From: Phymatolithon calcareum
Taxonomy: Eukaryota; Rhodophyta; Florideophyceae; Hapalidiales
Direction of reading: 5' to 3'
Length of the DNA stretch: 64,000 nt
NCBI GenBank assembly: GCA_977006965.1
Contig: OZ345355.1
Coordinates: forward strand, 248,001 to 312,000
The first letter of the stretch is position 1; each line of letters opens with the position of its first letter. The notes under the pieces are model-generated. The model was given only the letters and a program-made list of their open reading frames with translations, did no database searches and had not been told where the DNA came from. The position numbers and the translations under genes were made by a program. Positions 33,688-43,317 of the stretch are shown here, one piece after another.

Positions 33688-35545
33688 CCCATAGCATATG
33701 TGAACCGATCAATTCTTGCACTCGATGAAAAAGCAGTAGTTTTACTCTATAAAGAGCTCGAATTCATGTGTCGTCAAACTTTTCGAGCTCCCTGCAACTT
33801 TTTTGGCTCTCTCAGCATTTATCTACCCCAGCGACGTGTATAATCCTTTCTCCTTGCCTACTCTCCTGAAAGTCCACTCAAGTCTTACAGGCGACGCTCT
33901 GCATAATTTCCAAATACATGCTAGCAAAACAAGCCTTCACGCACTTCGATTCCTGACAGGAACATGCAGGTCATGGGCGTCAGGTACCAGGAATTTCATT
34001 AAGTTGAAAATGTTGATGCATTTGGCTGAACGGCACAGTATGTTTACATACTGTACAGAGCTTGTGGCTCGTGACGAATGACACGGTATAGTGAGAATGC
34101 CATGTCATTCGTCACACAATTGTTCAATTCAAGGTGTTAAAGCCTTCAAGTTTGACTGAGCTCCTTTCGTGCTACGTAGAAATTGTGCATCGGGAGAAGT
34201 TTGTGCTCATGAACCTCGCACTTACCAGGGTTTGTGTTCCAGAGTTCTCGTCTGTATGCTTGGATGGTATGTCCAGAAATATCTCGCATGCTTCCCGCTC
34301 ACTGTTTGCAGACAGTCGGATAGAATGTTGTGATGATACTGAGCCCGCACCTGAAATGAATTCTGTAGAACAATCCGCGATTATTCTGGGAGAGATTTGA
34401 AGGCGGCGTCCACTTTTGAGCACCCTCGGTTTTCTCATTTTACCAAAAGAAACCTGTATAAGGATTTCAGAACAGTGAAAGAAGGAAAAAGTGGGCGCTC
34501 TTGTAGGAAGAGCGTAGAATACATTTCACAAAGTGCCCTTGGCATTGGGAGGTCAAGTTCCACCCTTGAAAGAAGTGATTGCCATTTGCTGCATAGTGTT
34601 GGTGAAACTTACCAGCCCTATGATGCAAAAGTGCTTGCCTATGCAAGGATGATAACGAGCTCCATTCATCACGTGCTCTGAATTGGTGTCGTTCTGGCGA
34701 AACCACACGAAAAAATTCCGCTCGTCTGGGAGTGTAATGTCCCATAAAAATAACCCAATTTATACAGATCAATACAGTAGAGGAAGTTCCATCGATCACA
34801 CAATTGGGCAGAGCTCGCCCGCTTGCACACTTTTCCGGTGCATGGCACGGCGGGTTGTGAATGGCCCGCACTTGGCATGGGTATTCAGATACGTCGCGGT
34901 GTACCGAGAAGATGAACTGCCAGCAGAAGGCTCAGAAACATGTTCCACTCCTGCAATATTGCAAGCCAGCAAGGTCTATGCCTCGTCCAGTTGCCCAGGA
35001 TGGCAGAAAATGGACCTAATAGAAACGAGTGGAATGCATTTTGTCCCCCGTGATGCACCATCGGTACCCCGCATTGCCCATTTTGAATTGTGTCTGCTCG
35101 GCGAACAATACCGACAGTGTGTCGACAACGTTCACTTTCCGTCGTTAACCGACACTGCGAACCGTCACAAGAGGCGCACCGCAAAAAATTCCAACCACCT
35201 CCACCAACCAAGTGCAAATAGTACTGCTCTAGCTTCGCCCGTCTGCCTCACACTGTAGTGTGAGCAGTCCCGGTCGCCATTGCCGACATTACGGTCCGTC
35301 AACTCACCTCGCAACATCCGACAGTGACGGTTGTGCCCCGTCATACTGAAGTACTATCGCACCCAGTAGACCACTTTTTGCTCACTTCGCGCTCACAATC
35401 CGCTACATAAGCCGCCCACTGTATTGGCAAGCATTGAACCAAAGTCTACTCCATTTGCACTTTTCAAGAACCTCAACCGCCCGTCATCACCACCGCCTCA
35501 TCGCGCCCGAGCCAGCATTTTACGCGTCGTTCTGCCCGCTATTCG
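33688..35545 (+). other. Possible decayed coding region; ORF 34683-35258 unassigned
   Basis: Several plus-strand open stretches follow one another in different frames (33803-34081, 34134-34400, 34397-34681, 34683-35258 with 191 codons). They could be one old gene broken by indels, but no domain is recognisable. A perfect 8-bp-arm hairpin (ctcacact..agtgtgag) lies at 35247-35264, over the stop of the last one. The last 280 bp would be the 5' flank of the epimerase-like gene. Confidence 0.3.
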
Positions 35546-37081
35546 ATGGCGCGGGTCAAGTTGTCGCCTGTACAGACTGGTCTTCTCGCCGTAGGCATTC
35601 TTCTCCTTCTGGGTGCCATCATCGGTCTGTCCGTCTTCTTCAGCAAACCTGCTCATCGCTCTGTCTCGACCAGCTCTGCAATTCCGGCCGCGATCCCTCA
35701 ACGCAACCCTCAACGTAACCCTCGACGTGACAATCGATCCACCGAATACGCCTTCGACGTCAACGAGAACCTTCGCTACTGCGGTCGACGCACGGAGCGG
35801 GTGCAGCTCACACCGGGCACGAAGGATTATTCTGCCAAATTCGATAAAGCGGCAGAACGTCTCTCGAAGGCTGGGGGTGGCACTCTCGCCCTTGATGAAG
35901 GTGTATATCTCATGTCGCGTCAGTTTTATGTTCCTTCACATGTCTGTGTACGCGGTCGAGGCATGACGCGGACCACACTGCGCATGGTCCCACGCTCCGC
36001 ACGGTGGATACAAGCAGGTATGGTTCGTGTGCAAAATGCGACTCGCGTCTCTCTGATCGATTTCACAGCTGATGGTGCGAACGATACGCAGTTGCACGGC
36101 AAGAAAGATACGTATGGCCGATATGGCTTGTATGCGACAAGCTTCTCGCACCTGTGGATACGTGGGGTGCGCATGATCAATCATTACTCGTACGGCTTTG
36201 ATCCACACGGTACTCGTGACACATGGAGCCATTACCTTGTCATGGAGGGCTGCGTCGCCGAAAGAAACGGGCTTGACGGGTTCACATTAGACCAGACGCG
36301 GCACATCAGCCTGCTTGATTCTGTCGCGCGTAACAATTATCGACATGGAGTCAACATTGTCACTGGGTCTGCCGATGTACTCGTGCGTCGCATTGTGACC
36401 GAGAACAATGGGGTATATCCGATGGGTAAAGATGTCGGATGTGGTATCATTGTGCAAAACAACGAGGAGGAACTGCAGACACGCGATTGCATTCTCGATG
36501 CCAATACACTCGTCGACTCTCCGCGTGGAGGAGTTTGCATATCTGACTCTATCAACGTGACGATTTCGAACACAAATACAACAATCAAGAGCTTCCCCAA
36601 CGCCCCATGTTACCTGTTTCGCAATTCGAAACAGGTGGTGATCTCAAATTCGACGTGCACGGCGACGTCTATGCGGCGTGTGAGCGTGGACCAGATGTCG
36701 AAATATGTGGATGACGGGGTGAAAAATAACGGTTTGCCTGTACCACGCGTCGCAGGTAATTTTCCCGTCGGGGACGCAAACTGCACAAATGGAATCCGAA
36801 ACAAAGATGTTTGCTGTCCAATTGAGTGCGGCCAGTGCGGAGGTGAAGGATGCGGTCGTGCTCCGGTCGATGCTTTGTGTTGCACGAAAAATATTATCAG
36901 CAGCAAGGTGCCGTGCGGTATAGCACCCGCGCCGTGTGTCTTGTCTGCGGCATACTTTTCGCCAACGCCCCACGTGCACATCTCTTTCTTCCCCGCCGCA
37001 GATGCGGTGGTAGTGCCGGACGATGTGATGGTGAACTTGATGCCATCTGCTACGGCGCTAGCGGTCGCGGAGACAATGTGA
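35546..37081 (+). CDS. Membrane-anchored mannuronan C5-epimerase-like beta-helix protein with Cys-rich module
   Basis: 511 codons, single exon. Residues 11-32 are a hydrophobic signal anchor, so the protein is probably a type II membrane or Golgi protein with a luminal catalytic part; a Ser/Pro/Arg-rich stem follows (about 35-66). Residues 95-370 are a right-handed parallel beta-helix. The catalytic patch of AlgE/AlgG-type C5-epimerases is recognisable: YGFDPH (216-221), NGLDGF (241-246) and RHG with H267, in the family's order and spacing. Residues 423-464 form a Cys-rich module (CCPIECGQCGGEGC, then CC and two more Cys) of a kind I associate with algal and oomycete cell-surface proteins. 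The substrate is uncertain: alginate is mainly a brown-algal product, so another wall polysaccharide is possible. A second hydrophobic stretch lies near the C-terminus. The start is chosen because it gives the anchor directly. Confidence 0.8.
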   Translation: MARVKLSPVQTGLLAVGILLLLGAIIGLSVFFSKPAHRSVSTSSAIPAAIPQRNPQRNPRRDNRSTEYAFDVNENLRYCGRRTERVQLTPGTKDYSAKFDKAAERLSKAGGGTLALDEGVYLMSRQFYVPSHVCVRGRGMTRTTLRMVPRSARWIQAGMVRVQNATRVSLIDFTADGANDTQLHGKKDTYGRYGLYATSFSHLWIRGVRMINHYSYGFDPHGTRDTWSHYLVMEGCVAERNGLDGFTLDQTRHISLLDSVARNNYRHGVNIVTGSADVLVRRIVTENNGVYPMGKDVGCGIIVQNNEEELQTRDCILDANTLVDSPRGGVCISDSINVTISNTNTTIKSFPNAPCYLFRNSKQVVISNSTCTATSMRRVSVDQMSKYVDDGVKNNGLPVPRVAGNFPVGDANCTNGIRNKDVCCPIECGQCGGEGCGRAPVDALCCTKNIISSKVPCGIAPAPCVLSAAYFSPTPHVHISFFPAADAVVVPDDVMVNLMPSATALAVAETM

Positions 37082-38062
37082 AGCTGCTGCATTAGGCTGT
37101 TCCCACGCCTGGGTTGAAGGAAATTTTCCCCTCGTTCTTGGGTATTCGTGCGCACTTGTGAGTTAGTTTGTAGAGATAGCATGCGAAGTTAACTGTTTTC
37201 TTATCCTGCATTCGCCACTAGCGGCAATGCATAATATTTGCAAGGAGAGTAAAAGCAAAGAGCGGTAGAGCAAAGCCATGGATCTTGTTCTGCGTCTTCA
37301 GTAAATGGTCGCCCGGGTCACTTATCGTCGGAAAAAGTGTGTCCGATAGAAGTGCGTTCTTCTTCAGCTGTTGCAGAAATCATTTGCTTTCATCTCCAAC
37401 CGTGATTACAGCGCACGAAGACCTCCCATCCTTGTAGTCCACTGACCGTGCCAACCAAGTCGGAATAGGAAGTATATAGCAAATGCATTCCTCTACTTCC
37501 GGATGTGGGCGGATGCATTCTGCTGTGGCAGTGAGTACAGTAGGGCAAAATCTTGAGGCGAGACTTCGACGATAGTGCGGCTGATGTCGAGAAAGTCCTG
37601 CTTGTCAATCAGGAAATCCTGTGTCGCCGGCGCTACAGTAGTAACGGCATATGACACATTGGCACTGAATTTTTCATTCTGATGTGTAGTCCTCCTTACA
37701 AGCATCGATGCATCGAGTCGATGATCATTGACTCTCTTCCACGTATTCCACGTCAGAATGGTGTGATGTTAATATCAGGCTCAGAACGTATTGTCTTACA
37801 CGTGTGTTCTCCACCTCAAAAGCACACGTCTACCTGACGTCGAACGTAGAAACCGCTCCTTTCCGTTGACGCAGCGAGTAGAAACGGATGCACGCACGGT
37901 TATTGCAACCAAAACGATAACTCCCGAGCGTGAAAATGCGCTCTCGTTCTGGGGAGGCCACCTGACTTCAAGCACAACCTGGAGCTTGCAGACTCGGCAC
38001 CGGCAGGGCTCCTTCACGCGGCACTGGCGAATTCTCATCTAGCTATACAACGCTGAGTCGGG
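37082..38062. other. Intergenic region, no gene recognised
   Basis: About 980 bp between two plus-strand host genes. Small ORFs on both strands (at most 83 codons) have no recognisable content. It should hold the epimerase-like gene's 3' end and the acyltransferase promoter, but I see no defined element. Confidence 0.4.
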
Positions 38063-39205
38063 ATGGTGCCCGACGGCCCGAACGACACATCGATGAACCC
38101 CGACCGCTACGAATCCACGAGCAAAAACGTTAGCTGGACTCGCGCCGATGCCGACGCTGCCTTTGCGCCCTACGTGCGAATCAGCCCAGGCTGGAGCACG
38201 TACGAAGTGGCCAAGACCACATTGTGCGCCGTCTTCCTGCTTCCATTCCGCCTTCTTTTCCTCGTCATTGTTGGCGGATTAATTTGGCTTATTGCCGCCC
38301 TTGCCATGGTCGGTGTGCGCAAGGACAAGCGTGCAGATTTTGTCACGAAGCCCATTTCGCCCATGCGCAACATGCTCATCCGGATGATGTTTCCCCTCCT
38401 GCGCTCAATTGCATTTGTATGCTTCGGAATCGTCCGCATTCGCCGTGACACTGTTTCGGCCAGGTTGAATTCGTCATCAAAGCCGACGCCCGCGTACGTT
38501 GTTGTTGCAAATCATCTCGGTTATCTTGACATACTGGTCCTTCTCTGTATGTACCGCGCCTCCTTCGTCTCCAAGGGTGCGTTTGAAACTCTACCGGTCA
38601 TTGGTACTATTGCCGCTGCGTTGCAATGCCTTTTTGTTCGTCCCGGTCAGTCGCTCACCACCAGTCTCGTCAATCGCGTCCGCCGCACATACGCTTGTCA
38701 TGAAGCGCGTGCTGAATGTCCGGGCTGCCCGGCGTGTCTGAATAAGATTGTCATTTTTCCGGAGGGTACCACCACGAATGGCACTGCCATGGTTGCTTTT
38801 CGGACAGGGGTTTTTAATGCTGGTGTGCCTGTGCGCCCGGTTTGCATTCGCCTTCCGTATCGCCGTTTTAATACTACGTGGGAGACCATTCGTTTTCGAG
38901 AACAAGTGTTCCGCACCATGACGCAGGTGTACAATTCCGTTGTTGTGACGGAACTCCCAGTCTACGTCCCCTCTGCGGATGAAAAGGCGGATGCTCGTCT
39001 TTATGCCGCAAACGTGCAGACTGTCATGTCTGGGGTGTTGCAGCATGAGGTGCATTCGCTCAATAGGCAGCACAAACTTCTGTATCACAAATATCTCCTT
39101 GGGCAGATTGACAGTGCCCAATTGAAGAATGGGGCGAAGGAGGCTACGGAGAACGATGCGCAATTGCAGTACCTTGCACAAGTGGAAATGGAAGGTAACG
39201 TATAG
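38063..39205 (+). CDS. 1-acylglycerol-3-phosphate / lysophospholipid acyltransferase (AGPAT/LPCAT family)
   Basis: 380 codons, single exon. Two hydrophobic segments (about residues 52-84 and 106-124) precede a PlsC domain. Motif I is NHLGYLD (H151 and D156, the HX4D catalytic pair), motif II 'SKGAFETLPVIG' (170-181), motif III FPEGTTTNG (232-240), and motif IV VPVRPVCI (255-262). It would transfer an acyl chain from acyl-CoA to a lysophospholipid or lysophosphatidate at the ER or another endomembrane. Short length and the absence of EF hands resemble compact LPCAT-type enzymes of plants and algae. A Cys cluster (CHEARAECPGCPAC, about 212-225) between motifs II and III is unusual. The ATG at 38063 gives a short polar N-terminus; M11 would be an alternative. 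Confidence 0.88.
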   Translation: MVPDGPNDTSMNPDRYESTSKNVSWTRADADAAFAPYVRISPGWSTYEVAKTTLCAVFLLPFRLLFLVIVGGLIWLIAALAMVGVRKDKRADFVTKPISPMRNMLIRMMFPLLRSIAFVCFGIVRIRRDTVSARLNSSSKPTPAYVVVANHLGYLDILVLLCMYRASFVSKGAFETLPVIGTIAAALQCLFVRPGQSLTTSLVNRVRRTYACHEARAECPGCPACLNKIVIFPEGTTTNGTAMVAFRTGVFNAGVPVRPVCIRLPYRRFNTTWETIRFREQVFRTMTQVYNSVVVTELPVYVPSADEKADARLYAANVQTVMSGVLQHEVHSLNRQHKLLYHKYLLGQIDSAQLKNGAKEATENDAQLQYLAQVEMEGNV

Positions 39206-39900
39206 CGCTACTTTTGTCCTATGGCTGTCGAAAACATAGTGCAACGCATCAATTCTGGCGCTGCCTTGGAAAAGAGCGCTTTATTCGAAACCGGCCTGTT
39301 GCGATTGTATATGCTGTGCAACTGCCAGAGCGGGCATTCGAATGTTCGCGGAGCTCCAGCGGCGGTGCTCTAGGTAATAGTACACGTCTTCATTTTGCGA
39401 GCAGCCCTGGGTTTATTTCTTTCTTTGAGAACCGTTATGAATACTTCAAGCATCGAAGTCTCCAAGGTAAATTGCTTGCAACTTTGGACGACAGAATGAG
39501 CGTTTGGAAGTTATTAGGCGCTCATCGCCAAATGGTCTTTCTCAATGCGATCGAATTCTCGTCGCACTAAGCTATCGGGTTCTACAGCAGAATTTCTTGC
39601 TCGACCAGTTCAGGCTTTCGAGAGAATATTTCTATATTGAAACAGTACGGCGAGGCGGTTTCAATATTGTCGAAACAGCGGTGTCCTTCACGGAAAGGGG
39701 CTTGAAAACTACGCCAAATAAACTTCAAGTTTCTTTCATCCCCACAGTAGAGTTCGTTGCATCGCGGAAGATTTTGCTCGCTCATCATCGGAGAACGATC
39801 TGCATGGGGGCCAAGTCTAAACTATCATACCGCTCAGACACATGCTGCATGTTACCATGATGATTCTGATTTGAAGCGGACGCGACAAGGGCGGAGCGCC
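39206..39900. other. Intergenic region
   Basis: Overlapping short ORFs without recognisable content. It separates two plus-strand host genes. Confidence 0.4.
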
Positions 39901-40557
39901 ATGTCCGAAGCCAAGTACGACGCAGTAATAATACCGGGCGGAGGACTCGATCATCTTACGGGCGAGCCGCGTCCATGGGTATTAGCGCGGCTCGACTCAG
40001 CTCTTCAGTATGACACTCGGACTCGCTTTTACATCGTATTATCGCGTGGAACACCACACCGTCCGCCGCCAAGCGATAAGGCCGGTTTTCCACTCGATGA
40101 ATCTGTATCAAGCGCGCGCTACTTGATTGGAAAAGGCGTCGCCGCCGAGCGAATCCTGCTCGACACATGGTCGTTGGATACGATCGGCAATGCATATTTT
40201 GCACGCACGATGATTGCCGGTCCTATGCAGCTTCGAAAGTTGTGTGTGATGACAAGCGAGTTTCACATGCCGCGCACGCGCGCCGTTTTTGAGTGGATCT
40301 TCAGACTTGATGATGGTAGATTCCTGATCGATTTCTGCGTCGCGCCAGATGTGGGACTGAGGGAAGAGGAGCTGAGCGCGCGGCGTGCGAAAGAGGAAGC
40401 CAGTTTGAAGAGGCTCACATCGGTCACTATTCCCAAGGTAACGACTATGGAGTTGCTCTCACAGTTTCTGCTCATCGGTCATGGGGCGTACAATGCGGCT
40501 GGCGCTGCGAAACACCGGATGCCGGTTATTGACGAAACGACGGCTTCTTCATACTAA
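39901..40557 (+). CDS. DUF218 (YdcF/SanA-like) domain protein
   Basis: 218 codons. The ATG at 39901 is chosen because the family begins there (KYDAVIIPGGGL); the open frame extends 48 codons upstream to 39757 with unrelated residues. Visible DUF218 landmarks are the GGG loop (13-15), 'FYIVLSRGT', an E-x-x-x-A-RYLIGKGV segment, 'LLDTWSLDTIGNAYFARTM' (family: S.nT..Na) and 'VMTSEFHMPRTRAVFEWIF' (family: ts.yHm.Ra). The biochemical role of DUF218 proteins is poorly defined; bacterial YdcF binds S-adenosylmethionine and SanA affects envelope permeability. No signal peptide or membrane segment, so it is probably cytosolic. Confidence 0.85.
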   Translation: MSEAKYDAVIIPGGGLDHLTGEPRPWVLARLDSALQYDTRTRFYIVLSRGTPHRPPPSDKAGFPLDESVSSARYLIGKGVAAERILLDTWSLDTIGNAYFARTMIAGPMQLRKLCVMTSEFHMPRTRAVFEWIFRLDDGRFLIDFCVAPDVGLREEELSARRAKEEASLKRLTSVTIPKVTTMELLSQFLLIGHGAYNAAGAAKHRMPVIDETTASSY

Positions 40558-40795
40558 TAAGGGGCATACCTATTAGTCGCATCAGGGAGATGGCCAGTGA
40601 TTCCAAAACACATTGCTGAATAACCACCCCGAAGAACATTTTGATACTAACGGTCCTAGTTACTGTACATAATAAGAAACAAGTCAAGCGGTTCCCACTC
40701 GAACGGTTCCGTCTATGAACACAATAATGAGACATACATCGTCGCACCGTAATACCGAGAGCACCTTCCAATTGATACCATAGTAAGGATAAGAG

Positions 40796-42076
40796 TTAGT
40801 TGGGAGGTAAAGCACCCCGCGTCGCAAGGCGATCAACAACCTTCAGGTACTCCGCTTTGTAGTCATCATAAATCTCAGTAAGCTTCGCCTTCCTCGCTTC
40901 TTTGCCCTTTTCCTTCTCGTGAAAGTCCAGCACTTCCAAATAATCTTCATATAACCTTCTCTTCACCCACAACCTGTACTTCTTATACTCCACCTCATCG
41001 TCAAAATCCACATGTATCAACTGGTGCACCTCAACACATCTCCGCGCCTGTTTACGAGCGACTCGCAGTTTGGAATTCAACGCCTTAACAACCTCACCAA
41101 CTTTCTCGTACTCGACCATAACGTCATACTGCAGTAGTCCGGCCTTGTACGCCTGTCGCAAATCCGTCAGATCCCGCAGCAATCTGAACCCCTCGCTTGG
41201 ATCCTCCACCGTCACTTCAATAGCCCCACGTCGTTCAGCGTCCTCGTACAACGCTTCCAGCAAACGCGCACCGTGTCCACGTCCCTGCTGTCCAGGCATG
41301 ACCAGCACTTGCGAGATTCGCAACCGTTCCCCAAAGCCCTGCTCAATGTTATTCTTATCGCGCATTGCTGCAAACGGATACATCGTCGCATATCCCATAA
41401 ACTCTCGAGGAGAATCGTCCTTATCAAGCCTGTGCACAACGAAAAGCTCCCACCGCGGATCTTTATCGTCAATGAACGAAGCCCCATCAATGTGAACAAA
41501 CATGAAAAAGCAAATTCGCTTGTGCAGCTCCCCCAACATCCCGTCACTTTGAAGCTTCTCCTTGAACACCCCGAACCGCTTGCCGCGCGCGCGGTACGTC
41601 TTTACGCAATTCGTCACGGGTGGAATATATTCATCGCGCGAACGGATAGCATCCTCGAACTCAGCGCGCGTCGCACATAACCCAGCCTTAATAAAAGGCG
41701 CAACAGTGGATTTCAGAGGCATTCGATCACTTTCCGCAACGCCCGCTAATGGTTCTGCACTTTCGTCAAGCCACGTCGTCAGAGTGAGGGGATCAACATA
41801 CACAGCAAGTGTGGCAGCTGAGTACCCCGTGATTTCCGCCTTTGGAAAGATTTGGTGCAGGAAGGTAGGCACAAACGTCATTGCTGGGTCATGCGCGCCG
41901 CCCGCACCGGAGCTGCCAATTTCTTTCACATTTCGCACGAAGCGTAGCTCGACGACTTCGCGTGCGCGCAACTTGGCGCCACTTCCAGTGTCACCGCCCG
42001 CCAGTGCGCTTGACGATCCACCATTGAAGCGCACGCGCTTGGGGTCTGGTTCATTCCCATCTGATCGATCCGTCAT
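40796..42076 (-). CDS. HAT1: Histone acetyltransferase type B catalytic subunit HAT1
   Basis: 426 codons, single exon; the ATG at 42076 (MTDRSDGNEP...) is preferred to the open-frame start at 42193 because the upstream 39 residues look like untranslated sequence. The order of blocks is that of HAT1: 'FVPTFLHQIFPKAEITGYS' (69-87), 'FFMFVHIDGASFIDDKDPRW' (190-209), MGYATMYPF, then the GNAT acetyl-CoA loop 'RISQVLVMPGQQGRGHGARL' (253-272, with Q-x-x-G-x-G), and 'EVTVEDPSEGFRLLRDL' (287-303), where E291 aligns with the catalytic Glu of HAT1. It acetylates newly made histone H4 (K5/K12) in the cytoplasm and nucleus, normally with an RbAp46/48-type partner. The N-terminal 40 residues contain a basic PKRVR stretch that could help nuclear import. 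This is the only intact HAT1 in the window. Confidence 0.93.
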   Translation of the reverse strand: MTDRSDGNEPDPKRVRFNGGSSSALAGGDTGSGAKLRAREVVELRFVRNVKEIGSSGAGGAHDPAMTFVPTFLHQIFPKAEITGYSAATLAVYVDPLTLTTWLDESAEPLAGVAESDRMPLKSTVAPFIKAGLCATRAEFEDAIRSRDEYIPPVTNCVKTYRARGKRFGVFKEKLQSDGMLGELHKRICFFMFVHIDGASFIDDKDPRWELFVVHRLDKDDSPREFMGYATMYPFAAMRDKNNIEQGFGERLRISQVLVMPGQQGRGHGARLLEALYEDAERRGAIEVTVEDPSEGFRLLRDLTDLRQAYKAGLLQYDVMVEYEKVGEVVKALNSKLRVARKQARRCVEVHQLIHVDFDDEVEYKKYRLWVKRRLYEDYLEVLDFHEKEKGKEARKAKLTEIYDDYKAEYLKVVDRLATRGALPPN

Positions 42077-42253
42077 CTTGACGTGTACAACATGTAAAGC
42101 TTGACATCGGTTCCTCGGGGTCACCTCGATTTTCCGCGGAAAACTCCATGAGGTTATTTGGCGCGAAAAAGAGATATAGACAGCGCCAAGCAAAATTTGC
42201 TTGGGGCATTTGTGGCACCCGACCTAATTTTTAGACAAATATTCTTAAAAATC

Positions 42254-42582
42254 TTGTTTTAGGAAACAAATATCATGCATTTTAGCAAAAGCCTAAAAAT
42301 GTTTCATCCGCGGAAATCATTGACCACAATGGCGCTTCATCACAGTGCTAATCTAAACGATGGTTCAGAAGGGCTTCCAGAGCAAGCCGTGCAACCCGTA
42401 ATATTTCTCCGCATACAGCTACTACCGCGGCTGAGGTAATGATCCCTGCGAATCGCGTCCTGGGAACTGCTGTCGTGGGCAATACCACTGCACTCTGGGG
42501 TCTTGTTCAAGCCAAGGATAATCAGGATCGTTTTACACAAGGAATTCACTGCTTCATTAAGACCAGTCATGCATTAGATTGA
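42254..42582 (+). pseudogene. Copy 1 of a small conserved ORF, 7-bp indel relative to copy 2
   Basis: Matches the 104-codon ORF at 56715-57029, but lacks 7 bp ('atgtgag') after 'aacgatg' near 42362, which shifts the frame. The second half (from the ATG at 42440, MIPANRVLGTAVVGNTTALW...) is still open to about 42580. It is divergent from HAT1. Either the gene is broken here or only the C-terminal half is real. Confidence 0.4.
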
Positions 42583-42611
42583 TATGAACCTAATAGTAGC
42601 TAGTAAGTAAC

Positions 42612-42713
42612 CACTGAAGTTGAATATTGGAAGTAACTTCAATGCCGATCATGCAGGCTCAGCCTGCATGACCGGCATTGACGTTAATACCCTTCCAATA
42701 TTCAACTTCAGTG
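42612..42713. repeat. 102-bp foldback (hairpin) upstream of HAT1
   Basis: 'cactgaagttgaatattgg' at the left end pairs with 'ccaatattcaacttcagtg' at the right end, and the centre 'atgcaggct|c|agcctgcat' also pairs. The arms are about 50 nt with a few mismatches (taacttcaatgccg against cggcattgacgtta). The same hairpin exists in copy 2 at 57059-57160. It resembles a small foldback MITE. Confidence 0.85.
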
Positions 42714-42893
42714 TGCGATACCACCGAGTGTGCGTTCGCTTGGTTTCCTTGTGACGTGCTTGCTCCCTGCTATCGATCTCTGGCCAATGAGTGCGCGACT
42801 TGACGCCAGAGTATATCATGTACTTTGACTTCTGCTTCAGCATCAATATGATTTCGATGCTGAATTCTGTGTGGTAGTTAGTCGCGACGGGCT

Positions 42894-43133
42894 ATGGGTC
42901 GAGTCTGGACACCATCCAAGATAACTGGACGAACAGTGACGGAGGAAGCCCGAGAACCCTTATTCGACGTCTTCTTACGCACCACAGGTCGACGATGGAA
43001 TTGGCTTGGGCACATACCTCGCATGGACGAGCACCGCATGATACGCCAATTGTTACTTGAGTGTGGGAAACCAACCGCGGAGACACATAGTTCTTATATT
43101 GCACAGGATAGAACAGAATGGAGAATACTTTGA
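42894..43133 (+). pseudogene. LINE C-terminal fragment (copy 1)
   Basis: 79 codons containing 'RRWNWLGHIPRMDEHRMIRQ', the pattern (rr..wlGHv.Rmdd.R) found downstream of the RT domain in many non-LTR retrotransposon proteins. No RT precedes it. Present identically placed in copy 2 (57341-57580), so it was there before the duplication. Confidence 0.55.
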
Positions 43134-43317
43134 CCTTCGAAGCGCTTCCAACCTCACTTAGGGGAAATGTAGAATACAATACAATATGTTGTATTTGCTA
43201 TTGCAATGACCAGCATGAGTCTTCCTGTTTTATTATGCGTATAGCAGGAAATCGATGTTGATGCAAGACAACTACTACACAAAGTTGATACACGAAATGT
43301 AACTAAATGCAAAACTC

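Noticed and set aside
34683-35258. 191-codon ORF as a host gene
   Set aside because: No recognisable domain, and neighbouring plus-strand ORFs in other frames suggest decay; kept only as an unassigned region.
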